Below, piece after piece: positions 1 to 5,285 of a stretch of DNA of 5,717 bases (its first letter is position 1; every line of letters begins with the position of its first letter). Below the pieces are notes generated by a model. The model made no database searches. It was given only the letters and a program-made list of their open reading frames with translations, and was not told where the DNA came from. The position numbers and the translations under genes are program-made. Source of the DNA: UBA7985 sp049612785. GTDB taxonomy: Bacteria; Pseudomonadota; Alphaproteobacteria; UBA7985. The stretch spans positions 1 to 5,717 of the forward strand of contig JBMZBW010000146.1 in NCBI GenBank assembly GCA_049612785.1. The letters are read 5' to 3'.

Positions 1-117
1 GATGCCTGCGCTGTCTGGACCACGGTCAGTCATGGTCACCAGCATATCGGACAACATCCCCCCCAGCTGAGGCGACAGGCTGTCATCCTTTAGAAACAAT
101 CCAACAATTCCACACAT
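1..117 (-). CDS. mgsA: Class II glutamine amidotransferase, N-terminal fragment; probable N-methylglutamate synthase subunit A (MgsA/GlxB-like)
   Basis: This is the start of a leftward gene cut by the window edge; 39 codons are visible and open to base 1. The peptide begins MCGIVGLFLKDD and later has RGPDSAGI. These are the hallmarks of the Ntn-type class II glutaminase domain: Cys2 becomes the N-terminal nucleophile after Met removal, and the RGPDSAG segment lies in the glutamine-binding region. Class II glutaminases also occur in PurF, GlmS, AsnB and GltB. The LFLKDD-type beginning and the next-door methylamine genes favour the GlxB/MgsA type, which releases ammonia from glutamine for the N-methylglutamate synthase/GltB-like system. 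That enzyme acts on the methylamine made by the adjacent demethylase. An AAGGA ribosome site lies 7 nt before the ATG at 117. The glutaminase assignment is firm; the exact subfamily is inferred because the rest of the gene is not visible. Confidence 0.8.
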   Translation of the reverse strand, partial: MCGIVGLFLKDDSLSPQLGGMLSDMLVTMTDRGPDSAGI

Positions 118-124
118 ACAAAGT

Positions 125-129
125 TCCTT
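125..129 (-). promoter_or_regulatory. Ribosome binding site of the mgsA-like gene
   Basis: On the minus strand AAGGA stands 7 nt before the ATG at 117-115. It supports that start codon, which also places the catalytic cysteine at residue 2 as the family requires. Confidence 0.75.
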
Positions 130-186
130 GGTTCTTGTAAGCCCAAGGCGCATTTCACTGCGCTGGCATTCGGGCTCATTTGCTGC

Positions 187-216
187 ACTATAGACACTCC
201 AAAAATCAACTGGAAA
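187..216 (-). promoter_or_regulatory. Candidate sigma70-type promoter for the mgsA-like gene
   Basis: Reading leftward, a -35-like TTTCCA (216-211) is followed after 18 nt by a good -10 box TATAGT (192-187). Transcription would begin near base 180, leaving a leader of about 60 nt before the ATG at 117. The -10 matches five of six consensus positions and the -35 four of six. The placement is plausible but is by eye only. An activator-dependent promoter elsewhere in this AT-rich region is possible. Confidence 0.4.
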
Positions 217-438
217 GAAAAAAAGTTTCTTCGCAGGGAATTTTTTTGTCACAGATGGTTTGAATTTTAGGCTTCTTAGCTGAGAGACGTGGTGAAGTCA
301 TGACGTCTTTGTCGGGTGAGCAGACACATGAGATCTGCCCAAAGAAAATATTCCTTAAAAGAAAAAAAATTCACCAATAGTCTTGCCAATGGGGACAGGT
401 TTTTGTCAACATACACCCAGACTGATGGCGGACTTAGG

Positions 439-453
439 GTCTGTCGTACAGAC
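439..453. promoter_or_regulatory. Possible operator: 6-bp inverted repeat upstream of the demethylase operon
   Basis: GTCTGT and ACAGAC form perfect 6-bp arms around a 3-nt centre (CGT). The element ends 33 nt before the first codon of the operon and 22 nt before its ribosome site. The position suits a repressor site, or the first stem of the leader RNA. No binding protein can be assigned from sequence; the nearby XRE-cupin regulator is one candidate. Confidence 0.35.
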
Positions 454-475
454 ATTTGCTTTTGACGATGAACTC

Positions 476-481
476 GGAGAG
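476..481 (+). promoter_or_regulatory. Ribosome binding site of the GcvT-like gene
   Basis: GGAGAG lies 5 nt before the ATG at 487. It favours that start over the in-frame ATG at 535, which has no comparable purine-rich site. The protein between the two starts (MTASWRFSTLADRHRAMG) also reads as a natural N-terminus. Confidence 0.6.
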
Positions 482-486
482 ATACA

Positions 487-1620
487 ATGACCGCTTCCTG
501 GAGATTTTCCACTCTGGCTGACCGACACCGTGCCATGGGTTCGACCCTTGAGGACTGGTCAGGTATGGGGACTGCCTGGACCTACGACAAGGAACAGGAA
601 GAAGAATACGTAGCCATCCGCACCAAAGCCGGTGTGATGGATGTGTCGGGCCTGAAGAAGGTCCACATCACGGGGCCGCACGCCAGCCACGTGATCGACC
701 GCGCAACAACGCGGAATGTCGAGAAGATCAAGCCGGGCCGTTCGAGCTACGCCTGCATGCTGAACGAGGCGGGCAAGTTCATCGATGATTGTGTGATTTA
801 CCGCACAGGGCCGAACGCATGGATGGTTGTCCACGGCTCGGGTGCAGGGCACGAGGCGCTGACCATGGCGGCAACGGGTCGTGATGTCTCCATCCGCTTT
901 GATGATAACCTGCACGATATTTCGTTCCAGGGGCCTCTGGCTGTTGAGTTTCTTAGCAAGTACGTCGATGGCATCCGCGACCTCCCATACTTCGCGCACA
1001 TGCAAACGGCTTTGTTTGATCTGCCAGTGATGATCTCCCGTACCGGTTACACCGGTGAGCGCGGCTACGAGATTTTCTGTCGCGGGCAGGACGCGCCAAC
1101 GATCTGGGATCGGATTGTTGAAGAGGGCGCACCCATGGGGATTATCCCAACGCGCTTCACCACGCTCGACTTGCTGCGTGCTGAATCCTACCTGCTGTTC
1201 TTCCCCTACGATAACTCCGAAATGTACCCGTTTGAGGATGACGTTACCGGCGACACCCTTTGGGAGCTGGGTTTGGACTTCACCGTGTCACCGGGCAAAG
1301 TCGGCTTCCGTGGTGCAGAGGAGCACTACCGCCTGAAGGGTAAGGAGCGCTTCAAGATTTACGGTGTCATGCTGGAAGGAACCACACCAGCGGACGAAGG
1401 CGCGCCTCTGATGAAGGACGGCAAGCAGGTCGGCGTTGTCACCGTTGGCATGTATTCGAGCGTGAACAAGCACAACGTGGGTATTGCGCGTATGCCGGTC
1501 GACTGCGCGGTGGATGGGACCGAGATGGTTGTCGCCAACGAAAGCGGCGACGTGAAGTGCAAGGCGCACTCCATGCCATTCTACGACCCAGACAAGAAGC
1601 GCCGTACCGCCAAGGGCTAA
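487..1620 (+). CDS. GcvT-like aminomethyltransferase family protein; probable tetrahydrofolate-binding subunit of haem-dependent oxidative N-demethylase
   Basis: A 377-residue protein of the glycine cleavage T-protein/dimethylglycine oxidase folate domain family. The folate-binding GCV_T domain spans roughly residues 35-265 and the C-terminal barrel roughly 285-370. Visible family motifs are the acidic pair D100-D101 in GKFIDDCVIY, RTGYTGERGYEIF at 185-197 and LDLLRAES at 227-234. HODM from Pseudomonas mendocina is reported to contain haem, FMN, 2Fe-2S and tetrahydrofolate. This gene, first in a cluster with the other three subunit types, is the natural folate carrier. By inference it takes the one-carbon unit removed from dimethylamine as methylene-tetrahydrofolate, limiting free formaldehyde. 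It is not preceded or followed by gcvH or gcvP, so glycine cleavage is unlikely. The DMSP demethylase DmdA is in the same superfamily, but the context argues against it. Published dmm subunit letters vary, so no symbol is given. Cytoplasmic; no signal peptide. Confidence 0.85.
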   Translation: MTASWRFSTLADRHRAMGSTLEDWSGMGTAWTYDKEQEEEYVAIRTKAGVMDVSGLKKVHITGPHASHVIDRATTRNVEKIKPGRSSYACMLNEAGKFIDDCVIYRTGPNAWMVVHGSGAGHEALTMAATGRDVSIRFDDNLHDISFQGPLAVEFLSKYVDGIRDLPYFAHMQTALFDLPVMISRTGYTGERGYEIFCRGQDAPTIWDRIVEEGAPMGIIPTRFTTLDLLRAESYLLFFPYDNSEMYPFEDDVTGDTLWELGLDFTVSPGKVGFRGAEEHYRLKGKERFKIYGVMLEGTTPADEGAPLMKDGKQVGVVTVGMYSSVNKHNVGIARMPVDCAVDGTEMVVANESGDVKCKAHSMPFYDPDKKRRTAKG

Positions 1621-1637
1621 CCGGCGCGCTCATCGGC

Positions 1638-1673
1638 AACCGTGCGGGCAGGGTCTTGATCGCCCGCACGGTT
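1638..1673 (+). terminator. Intra-operon hairpin, terminator-like or attenuator
   Basis: AACCGTGCGGGC (1638-1649) and GCCCGCACGGTT (1662-1673) are perfect 12-bp complements around a 12-nt loop. It starts 17 nt after the stop codon of the GcvT-like gene and ends 38 nt before the next start codon. The 3' side continues TTTCCCGTTTTC, giving only an interrupted T-tract, so termination may be partial. It could lower expression of the three downstream genes relative to the folate subunit, or protect the upstream mRNA end. Confidence 0.65.
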
Positions 1674-1711
1674 TCCCGTTTTCGACGATCAAACCATCGG
1701 TAACGGAATTC

Positions 1712-2323
1712 ATGACCAAAACCTTTTTTGAACCTTCGATCAAAAGCCGCCCGGTCTATGGCGTGTTCGAAGCCCGCGTGGGCGCGGAGCACGTTTTTGT
1801 CGCCAATGCAGAGGGCGCTGAGGCTATTCTCGATTTGGCGAAATCCACAGACCAGGATTTCTGGACCAAGGCTCACATCATCTACGTTCCCGGTCGCAGT
1901 GGCGAGACCTATCAGGACGCTTTGAAAGCCTTGGGTGCGCCCAAGTTCTACATCGCTTCCAACGTACAAAGTGCGCTGAACCGTCTGGTTCGGTCTCTGG
2001 AAGACTGTCGCATGGGTACGCAATTCTACCTGACCGGCACCGAAGGTCTGATGGGCCAGGCGCAACGGGACATCATGACAGCGGGCATTTCCCACATGTC
2101 GATCCAGACCGAACATCGCGGCTCGCTGGCGCGTCGGGTTCAGTGCGTTCACTGCAAAGGCGTCGCTGAAGACGTCACGACCGACCCTTACCAGTGTCCG
2201 CACTGCGAGCTTCATTTGTTTGTACGCGATCATTACTCCCGCCGCCTGGCAGCCTTTCAGGGGGTTCGGATCGACGCCGAGGATCACGGCAACGTGCCAC
2301 CAGCTGAGGAGGTCTTCCCATGA
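1712..2323 (+). CDS. dmmA: Dimethylamine monooxygenase subunit, DmmA-like family, with C-terminal zinc-ribbon-like motif
   Basis: A 203-residue protein that matches the small DmmA-like subunit family found beside DUF3445 haem N-demethylases. The N-terminal part (about 1-130) is a mixed alpha/beta domain without a recognisable catalytic motif. The C-terminal part carries two CxxC pairs, C145/C148 and C162/C165, followed by FVRDHYSRR. This is a zinc-ribbon or rubredoxin-like knuckle that should bind one metal ion. Its role is not evident from sequence; a structural or electron-transfer linker between reductase and haem subunit is a guess. The start at 1712 has only a weak ribosome site (ACGGAA). 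The stop overlaps the next start as ATGA, so it is translationally coupled to the reductase. The symbol follows the Pfam/NCBI family name as I recall it; papers letter the subunits differently. Assignment to the complex is strong from the four-gene context. Confidence 0.82.
   Translation: MTKTFFEPSIKSRPVYGVFEARVGAEHVFVANAEGAEAILDLAKSTDQDFWTKAHIIYVPGRSGETYQDALKALGAPKFYIASNVQSALNRLVRSLEDCRMGTQFYLTGTEGLMGQAQRDIMTAGISHMSIQTEHRGSLARRVQCVHCKGVAEDVTTDPYQCPHCELHLFVRDHYSRRLAAFQGVRIDAEDHGNVPPAEEVFP
2307..2323 (+). promoter_or_regulatory. Strong ribosome site and ATGA stop/start overlap coupling the small subunit to the reductase
   Basis: AGGAGGT (2307-2313), inside the last codons of the small subunit, is followed after 6 nt by the ATG at 2320. 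The preceding gene stops with TGA at 2321-2323, giving an ATGA overlap. This fixes the reductase start and implies translational coupling of two subunits of one complex. Confidence 0.85.
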
Positions 2324-3309
2324 GCGGTGCCAAGCCAAAACTGGACGTGGTGGTTTCGGCCATCGTGGACGTCACTGACGAGATCAAGCGCTTTGAGTTC
2401 CAACGCAGAGACGGGCAGGACTTTCCACCGTTTTCTGGTGGTGCTCATGTGGTTGTGGAAATGGACGACGACGGAACGCGCCGCCTCAACCCCTATTCGC
2501 TGATGAGTAACCCCGCTGACACTTCGACCTACGCGATTTCCGTGCGCCGGGATGACGTGGGGCGGGGCGGTTCGCTGTTTCTGCACAAGAAACTCAAGCA
2601 AGGCGACACGCTGCAGCTTTCCATGCCGAACAACCTGTTCTCGCTCGACCGTACGGCGACCAAACATCTGATGGTCGCGGGCGGGATCGGCATCACGCCA
2701 TTTCTGAGCCAGATCAAGCAACTCAAGGCCCAGAATGGGCGCTTGGGCACGGCTGGCAAAGCCGATTTTGAGCTGCATTACTTCACTCGTGAACGGGCGA
2801 AGACGGCTTATCTGGACGATTTGACCGACGATGCTTCGGTCAGCCTGTCCACCTACTTCGACAACGAAGATCCCGACCGGGATCTCACCGGTGTCATGGC
2901 GCGACAGCCTCTGGGCACGCACCTGTATGTTTGCGGTCCCAAGCCCATGATCGACATTGTCATCGATCAGGCGCGCTCGGTGGGTTGGCCGGAAGAAAAC
3001 ATCCACCACGAAGAATTCGTAGCGCCTCAGCCGGGCAAACCCTTCACGGTGGAACTGTCTGTCAGCGGTCTGACCGTCAATGTCGGCGAGCGGCAATCGC
3101 TGCTTGAAGCCATCGAGGAAGCCGGTGTTGACGCGCCCTATATGTGCCGCGGTGGTGCCTGTGGTCAGTGTGAAACCAAGATTGTCGCCTGTGATGGGGA
3201 CATCGAACACAATGATCACTGGCTGACCGATGAGCAGCGCGCCAACAAGGAAGCAATCATGCCGTGCATGTCCCGCTTCTCCGGCAACAAACTGGTTTTG
3301 GAGCGCTAA
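2320..3309 (+). CDS. PDR/VanB-family oxidoreductase: FMN, NAD(P)H and [2Fe-2S] reductase subunit of dimethylamine monooxygenase
   Basis: A 329-residue reductase with the phthalate dioxygenase reductase domain order. The flavin barrel occupies about residues 1-105, with NPYSLMS at 57-63. The nucleotide-binding domain is about 110-225, with GGIGITP at 121-127 and CGPKPM at 205-210. The C-terminal plant-type ferredoxin domain is about 240-329. The cluster ligands are C276, C281, C284 and C316 (CRGGACGQC plus a distal Cys). It should pass electrons from NAD(P)H through FMN and the iron-sulphur centre to the haem subunit encoded next. HODM is reported to be NADPH-dependent, but the cofactor preference cannot be read here. 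The flavin motif has Asn57 where the usual R-x-Y-S motif has Arg; R54 and R55 lie just before it. Length is normal for the family. Ends 33 nt before the catalytic subunit gene. VanB-type partners of Rieske oxygenases look alike, but no Rieske oxygenase is nearby. Confidence 0.9.
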   Translation: MSGAKPKLDVVVSAIVDVTDEIKRFEFQRRDGQDFPPFSGGAHVVVEMDDDGTRRLNPYSLMSNPADTSTYAISVRRDDVGRGGSLFLHKKLKQGDTLQLSMPNNLFSLDRTATKHLMVAGGIGITPFLSQIKQLKAQNGRLGTAGKADFELHYFTRERAKTAYLDDLTDDASVSLSTYFDNEDPDRDLTGVMARQPLGTHLYVCGPKPMIDIVIDQARSVGWPEENIHHEEFVAPQPGKPFTVELSVSGLTVNVGERQSLLEAIEEAGVDAPYMCRGGACGQCETKIVACDGDIEHNDHWLTDEQRANKEAIMPCMSRFSGNKLVLER

Positions 3310-3325
3310 ACGCGCGCAAAGAGAA

Positions 3326-3332
3326 AAGGAGG
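3326..3332 (+). promoter_or_regulatory. Ribosome binding site of the haem subunit gene
   Basis: AAGGAGG is followed after 10 nt by the ATG at 3343. A second in-frame ATG at 3349 would be 16 nt away, so 3343 is preferred, though the two differ by only two residues. Confidence 0.75.
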
Positions 3333-3342
3333 GTCGTGCACA

Positions 3343-4389
3343 ATGGGCATGGTCTTTAAGGACGAAACTTTTCGAGACGACTACAGCTTTTCGAACTCCC
3401 CGGAGGCCATCAAGCGCTTCCCGTTCCCGTTCGACAAAGACAGCTACATGTACGCTGTCAACATGGAGCCACACACACCCGTGCGCCCCGGAAGCGTCTA
3501 TGACGTCTCTTTTGATGTCGATGAGCACTATGTCTCTGAGATGCGCGACCGCGCCTTGGTTCTCGCCGATGATCCCCTGCGCTGTCAGTCCCTGCCACAC
3601 ATGACCTTAGCCGGTTGGGATCTGCTGGAACTGATCATGGTCGAGAAAGCCAAAGACTATCCTGACCTCTTTGAGCTGCATCGGGATGGTGACAACTGGC
3701 ACTGGATCAACCGCCCGCTGGGTATCGATGACAGGTTCACCTTTGGCGACGAAACCACCTTGCCCTATGGCCCGATGGAGTACATCACCCGCCAGGCACA
3801 GGGCGACTTCTGTGTGCTTGACCAGCGTGAAGGCAACCTCTGGATGGATGCTGGCATGGTCACTACCCAGGCCGACTGGTCGCTGGATTTTGACATCGGC
3901 ATGAACTTCTTCGAATGGCATGCACCCGTGCCTCTGGCGCACGAAATGGGCATTTTCCAGCGCGCGTTGAAGTTTCTGACAGCGGTGCAGATTGGTGCGC
4001 CCGCGCGGCGCTTGAACTGGACCATGACGGTCAATCCACTGTTGGACACCAGCCCGGAGAATTACCACAAGTGGGGCATCCAGAAGACCACGCTGACCGA
4101 GGAAAATGTTGGTGCCAAGCAGCACCTGCGCGTGGAGCTCCAGACCTTCTGGCGTCTGCCGCGTTCCAACGCGCTGGTTTTCCCGATCCGCTGCTATCTG
4201 ATCAGCCTTCAGGATCTGGTGACCCAGCCGAAGTGGGGGCGTCGCCTCCATCGGGTCATCCGCGATCTGCCTGAGGAGCTGGCGACCTACAAGGGCTTCA
4301 TCGCCAATCGCCCGAAGATTGTTGAATATCTCTCGCAGTTCGACGATGGCGCGCCGACCTCACTGGGGACTTGGCCTGAAGACGACTAA
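3343..4389 (+). CDS. Haem-dependent oxidative N-demethylase catalytic (alpha) subunit, DUF3445/HODM family
   Basis: A 348-residue protein of the DUF3445 (HODM_asu-like) family. In the characterised P. mendocina enzyme this subunit is a haem-binding PAS-fold domain that oxidises dimethylamine with O2 to methylamine and formaldehyde. Family-type segments seen here are PYGPMEYITRQAQGDF from residue 141, RRLNWTMTVNPLLDTSPE around 222-239, and LRVELQTFWRLPRSNALVF at 262-280 followed by PIRCYL. The length is typical and no frame break is seen. It is the last gene of the operon and is preceded by the reductase that would reduce its haem. No signal peptide or membrane segment is present, so it acts in the cytoplasm. 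I do not assign the haem ligand because I cannot place it confidently from one sequence. DUF3445 proteins also occur in other organisms with unknown substrates. Here the tmm and mgsA-like neighbours make dimethylamine the likely substrate. Confidence 0.9.
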   Translation: MGMVFKDETFRDDYSFSNSPEAIKRFPFPFDKDSYMYAVNMEPHTPVRPGSVYDVSFDVDEHYVSEMRDRALVLADDPLRCQSLPHMTLAGWDLLELIMVEKAKDYPDLFELHRDGDNWHWINRPLGIDDRFTFGDETTLPYGPMEYITRQAQGDFCVLDQREGNLWMDAGMVTTQADWSLDFDIGMNFFEWHAPVPLAHEMGIFQRALKFLTAVQIGAPARRLNWTMTVNPLLDTSPENYHKWGIQKTTLTEENVGAKQHLRVELQTFWRLPRSNALVFPIRCYLISLQDLVTQPKWGRRLHRVIRDLPEELATYKGFIANRPKIVEYLSQFDDGAPTSLGTWPEDD

Positions 4390-4419
4390 GTCGCCAGGGT
4401 CCACTCTCACGAAAAAAGC

Positions 4420-4445
4420 AAAGGCGCCCTCTTGGGGGCGCCTTT
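4420..4445. terminator. Bidirectional intrinsic terminator between the demethylase operon and the regulator gene
   Basis: AAAGGCGCCC (4420-4429) and GGGCGCCTTT (4436-4445) pair over 10 bp with a 6-nt loop. On the plus strand the stem runs into TTTT, 30 nt after the operon stop. On the minus strand it runs into TTTGCTTTTTT (4422-4412), 48 nt after the regulator stop. It can therefore end both converging transcripts, and looks stronger in the leftward direction. Confidence 0.85.
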
Positions 4446-4493
4446 TCCGTTTGGTCAGGAGCCCTCGCATCCGGGCTTGGGGATCACGCGGTA

Positions 4494-5168
4494 TTATTGC
4501 GGGTAGGTGATGATCGACAAATAGCGCGCAGGCAATTTGGTCAGCTTACCCGGACCGTGGGGAGCATCGGCGTCAAAGGTGAAGCTGTCACCGGGCTCCA
4601 GCCGGTAAATTTCACCCGCATGGTGATAGTCGACTTCGCCTTCGAGCATGTAAATGAATTCGATCCCATCGTGCTGGAAGGTCGCGAACGTATCCGATTC
4701 CGTTGTCAGCTCAATCAGGTAGGGTTCGACGATCACGCCGCTCGCGTTTGAACCAACGTGGCCCAACAGGTTGTATTGATGACCCGCGCGCGTTCCCGCG
4801 CGATCCACGTCCAGTCCGCTTCCCGCCTTGACCAAAACCGCTGATCTCTGCTCTTCGAAGCGGCGGAAGAACGATGTCAGGGAGACCGATAAGGCTTCCG
4901 ACAGCGTCTGCAAGGTCGTCAGCGATGGGGATGTCAGGCCATTCTCGATTTTGGAGAGCATGCCCGGTGATATGCCGGTCTTTTTGGACAGTTCCAGCAC
5001 CGTGATGTTCTGTTGCTTGCGCACAGCTTTGACCTCGCGGCCAATGGCAACTTCCAGAACCTTTTCACGTTGGTCAGAGACGATCTTGTGCGGATCCTGC
5101 TTGAGCACAGGGCTTTGCAAGCCCTCGGCTTCAGCTACCGTCGATACGTCCGTTACTTTCTTCGTCAA
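4494..5168 (-). CDS. XRE-family transcriptional regulator with C-terminal cupin sensor domain
   Basis: A 224-residue two-domain regulator. Residues about 40-100 form an XRE/Cro-type helix-turn-helix, with ITVLELSKKTGISPGMLSKI covering the recognition region and PSLTTLQTLSEAL after it. Residues about 145-222 form a cupin barrel with H166, E170 and H204 as possible metal or ligand contacts, and the usual LEPGDSFTF turn. In this family (relatives include PuuR and SutR) the cupin senses a small molecule and controls the adjacent catabolic or assimilation genes. The effector here is unknown; a methylated amine or related metabolite is a guess from position between tmm and the demethylase operon. 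The longest frame starts with TTG at 5168; no in-frame ATG or GTG lies between it and the upstream stop. Its ribosome site is poor (GAGAG 10 nt upstream), so an internal TTG (residue 17) or GTG (residue 21) could be used, and either would keep the helix-turn-helix intact. It faces the operon tail to tail. Confidence 0.88.
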   Translation of the reverse strand: MTKKVTDVSTVAEAEGLQSPVLKQDPHKIVSDQREKVLEVAIGREVKAVRKQQNITVLELSKKTGISPGMLSKIENGLTSPSLTTLQTLSEALSVSLTSFFRRFEEQRSAVLVKAGSGLDVDRAGTRAGHQYNLLGHVGSNASGVIVEPYLIELTTESDTFATFQHDGIEFIYMLEGEVDYHHAGEIYRLEPGDSFTFDADAPHGPGKLTKLPARYLSIITYPQ

Positions 5169-5205
5169 CCTGTCTTCACTCTCTATCGCTATAAGCTCTC
5201 CGCAC

Positions 5206-5235
5206 TTAAAACCTACGATACCCGCCTAAAGTCAA
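5206..5235 (-). promoter_or_regulatory. Candidate promoter of the XRE-cupin regulator
   Basis: On the minus strand TTGACT (5235-5230) is a good -35 box, followed after 18 nt by a weak -10-like TTTTAA (5211-5206). It lies 38-67 nt upstream of the TTG start and would let the regulator be expressed separately from tmm. The -10 matches only three consensus positions, so this is tentative. Confidence 0.35.
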
Positions 5236-5243
5236 TTTCCAGC

Positions 5244-5269
5244 GCCGTGGAGCAGGATTGCGCCACGGC
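5244..5269 (-). terminator. Stem-loop after tmm, possible weak terminator or mRNA-end structure
   Basis: GCCGTGG (5244-5250) and CCACGGC (5263-5269) are perfect 7-bp complements with a 12-nt loop, 17 nt beyond the tmm stop. A competing 6-bp pairing TGGAGC/GCTCCA (5248-5253 with 5268-5273) overlaps it. No T-run follows on the minus strand, so efficient intrinsic termination is doubtful; some tmm transcripts may read into the regulator gene. Confidence 0.4.
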
Positions 5270-5285
5270 TCCAGACATTGGACCT

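Larger units (their letters stand above)
118..486. promoter_or_regulatory. Divergent AT-rich intergenic control region
   Basis: This 369-nt stretch separates the leftward mgsA-like gene from the rightward demethylase operon and holds no convincing gene. It is clearly more AT-rich than the flanking genes. Runs of A or T occur at 201-205, 218-224, 241-247 and 362-369, so the DNA may be intrinsically bent. Small inverted repeats are visible: GCGCA/TGCGC (148-152 with 159-163, in the probable leader of the leftward transcript), GTCATGAC (297-304), GCAGA/TCTGC (320-324 with 334-338), GACA/TGTC (394-397 with 404-407) and GTCTGT/ACAGAC (439-444 with 448-453). Both operons must start here, so operators are expected. 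I could not identify a convincing -35/-10 pair for the rightward operon, nor a sigma54 GG-N10-GC element. Confidence 0.65.

Noticed and set aside
162..186. Sigma54 promoter suggested by GGCATT...TTTGC
   Set aside because: The GG and GC dinucleotides are 15 nt apart instead of the required 10, so the element does not fit.
450..457. CAGACATT shared between the divergent spacer (450-457) and the tmm-regulator spacer (5273-5280) as a common operator
   Set aside because: An 8-base match between two spacers of this size is expected about once by chance, and the second copy is not part of a palindrome matching the first.
276..536. 86-codon minus-strand open frame in the divergent spacer
   Set aside because: It overlaps the start of the GcvT-like gene antisense, runs through low-complexity A/T tracts and shows no family resemblance. 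It is more likely chance in a control region.
487..1620. DMSP demethylase DmdA or glycine-cleavage GcvT as the identity of the first operon gene
   Set aside because: Both share the fold, but the gene is embedded with three dimethylamine monooxygenase subunits and there is no gcvH/gcvP or DMSP gene nearby. The folate subunit of HODM fits better.
1439..2338. 299-codon minus-strand open frame across the end of the GcvT-like gene and the small subunit gene
   Set aside because: It crosses the intergenic hairpin and lies opposite two recognised genes, with no domain or ribosome site to support it.
2284..3600. Long open frame on the minus strand (438 codons) opposite the reductase and the start of the haem subunit gene
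   Set aside because: It is antisense to well-supported genes, its composition (many H, R, V, D residues) is typical of a shadow frame in GC-rich coding DNA, and it matches no family I recognise.
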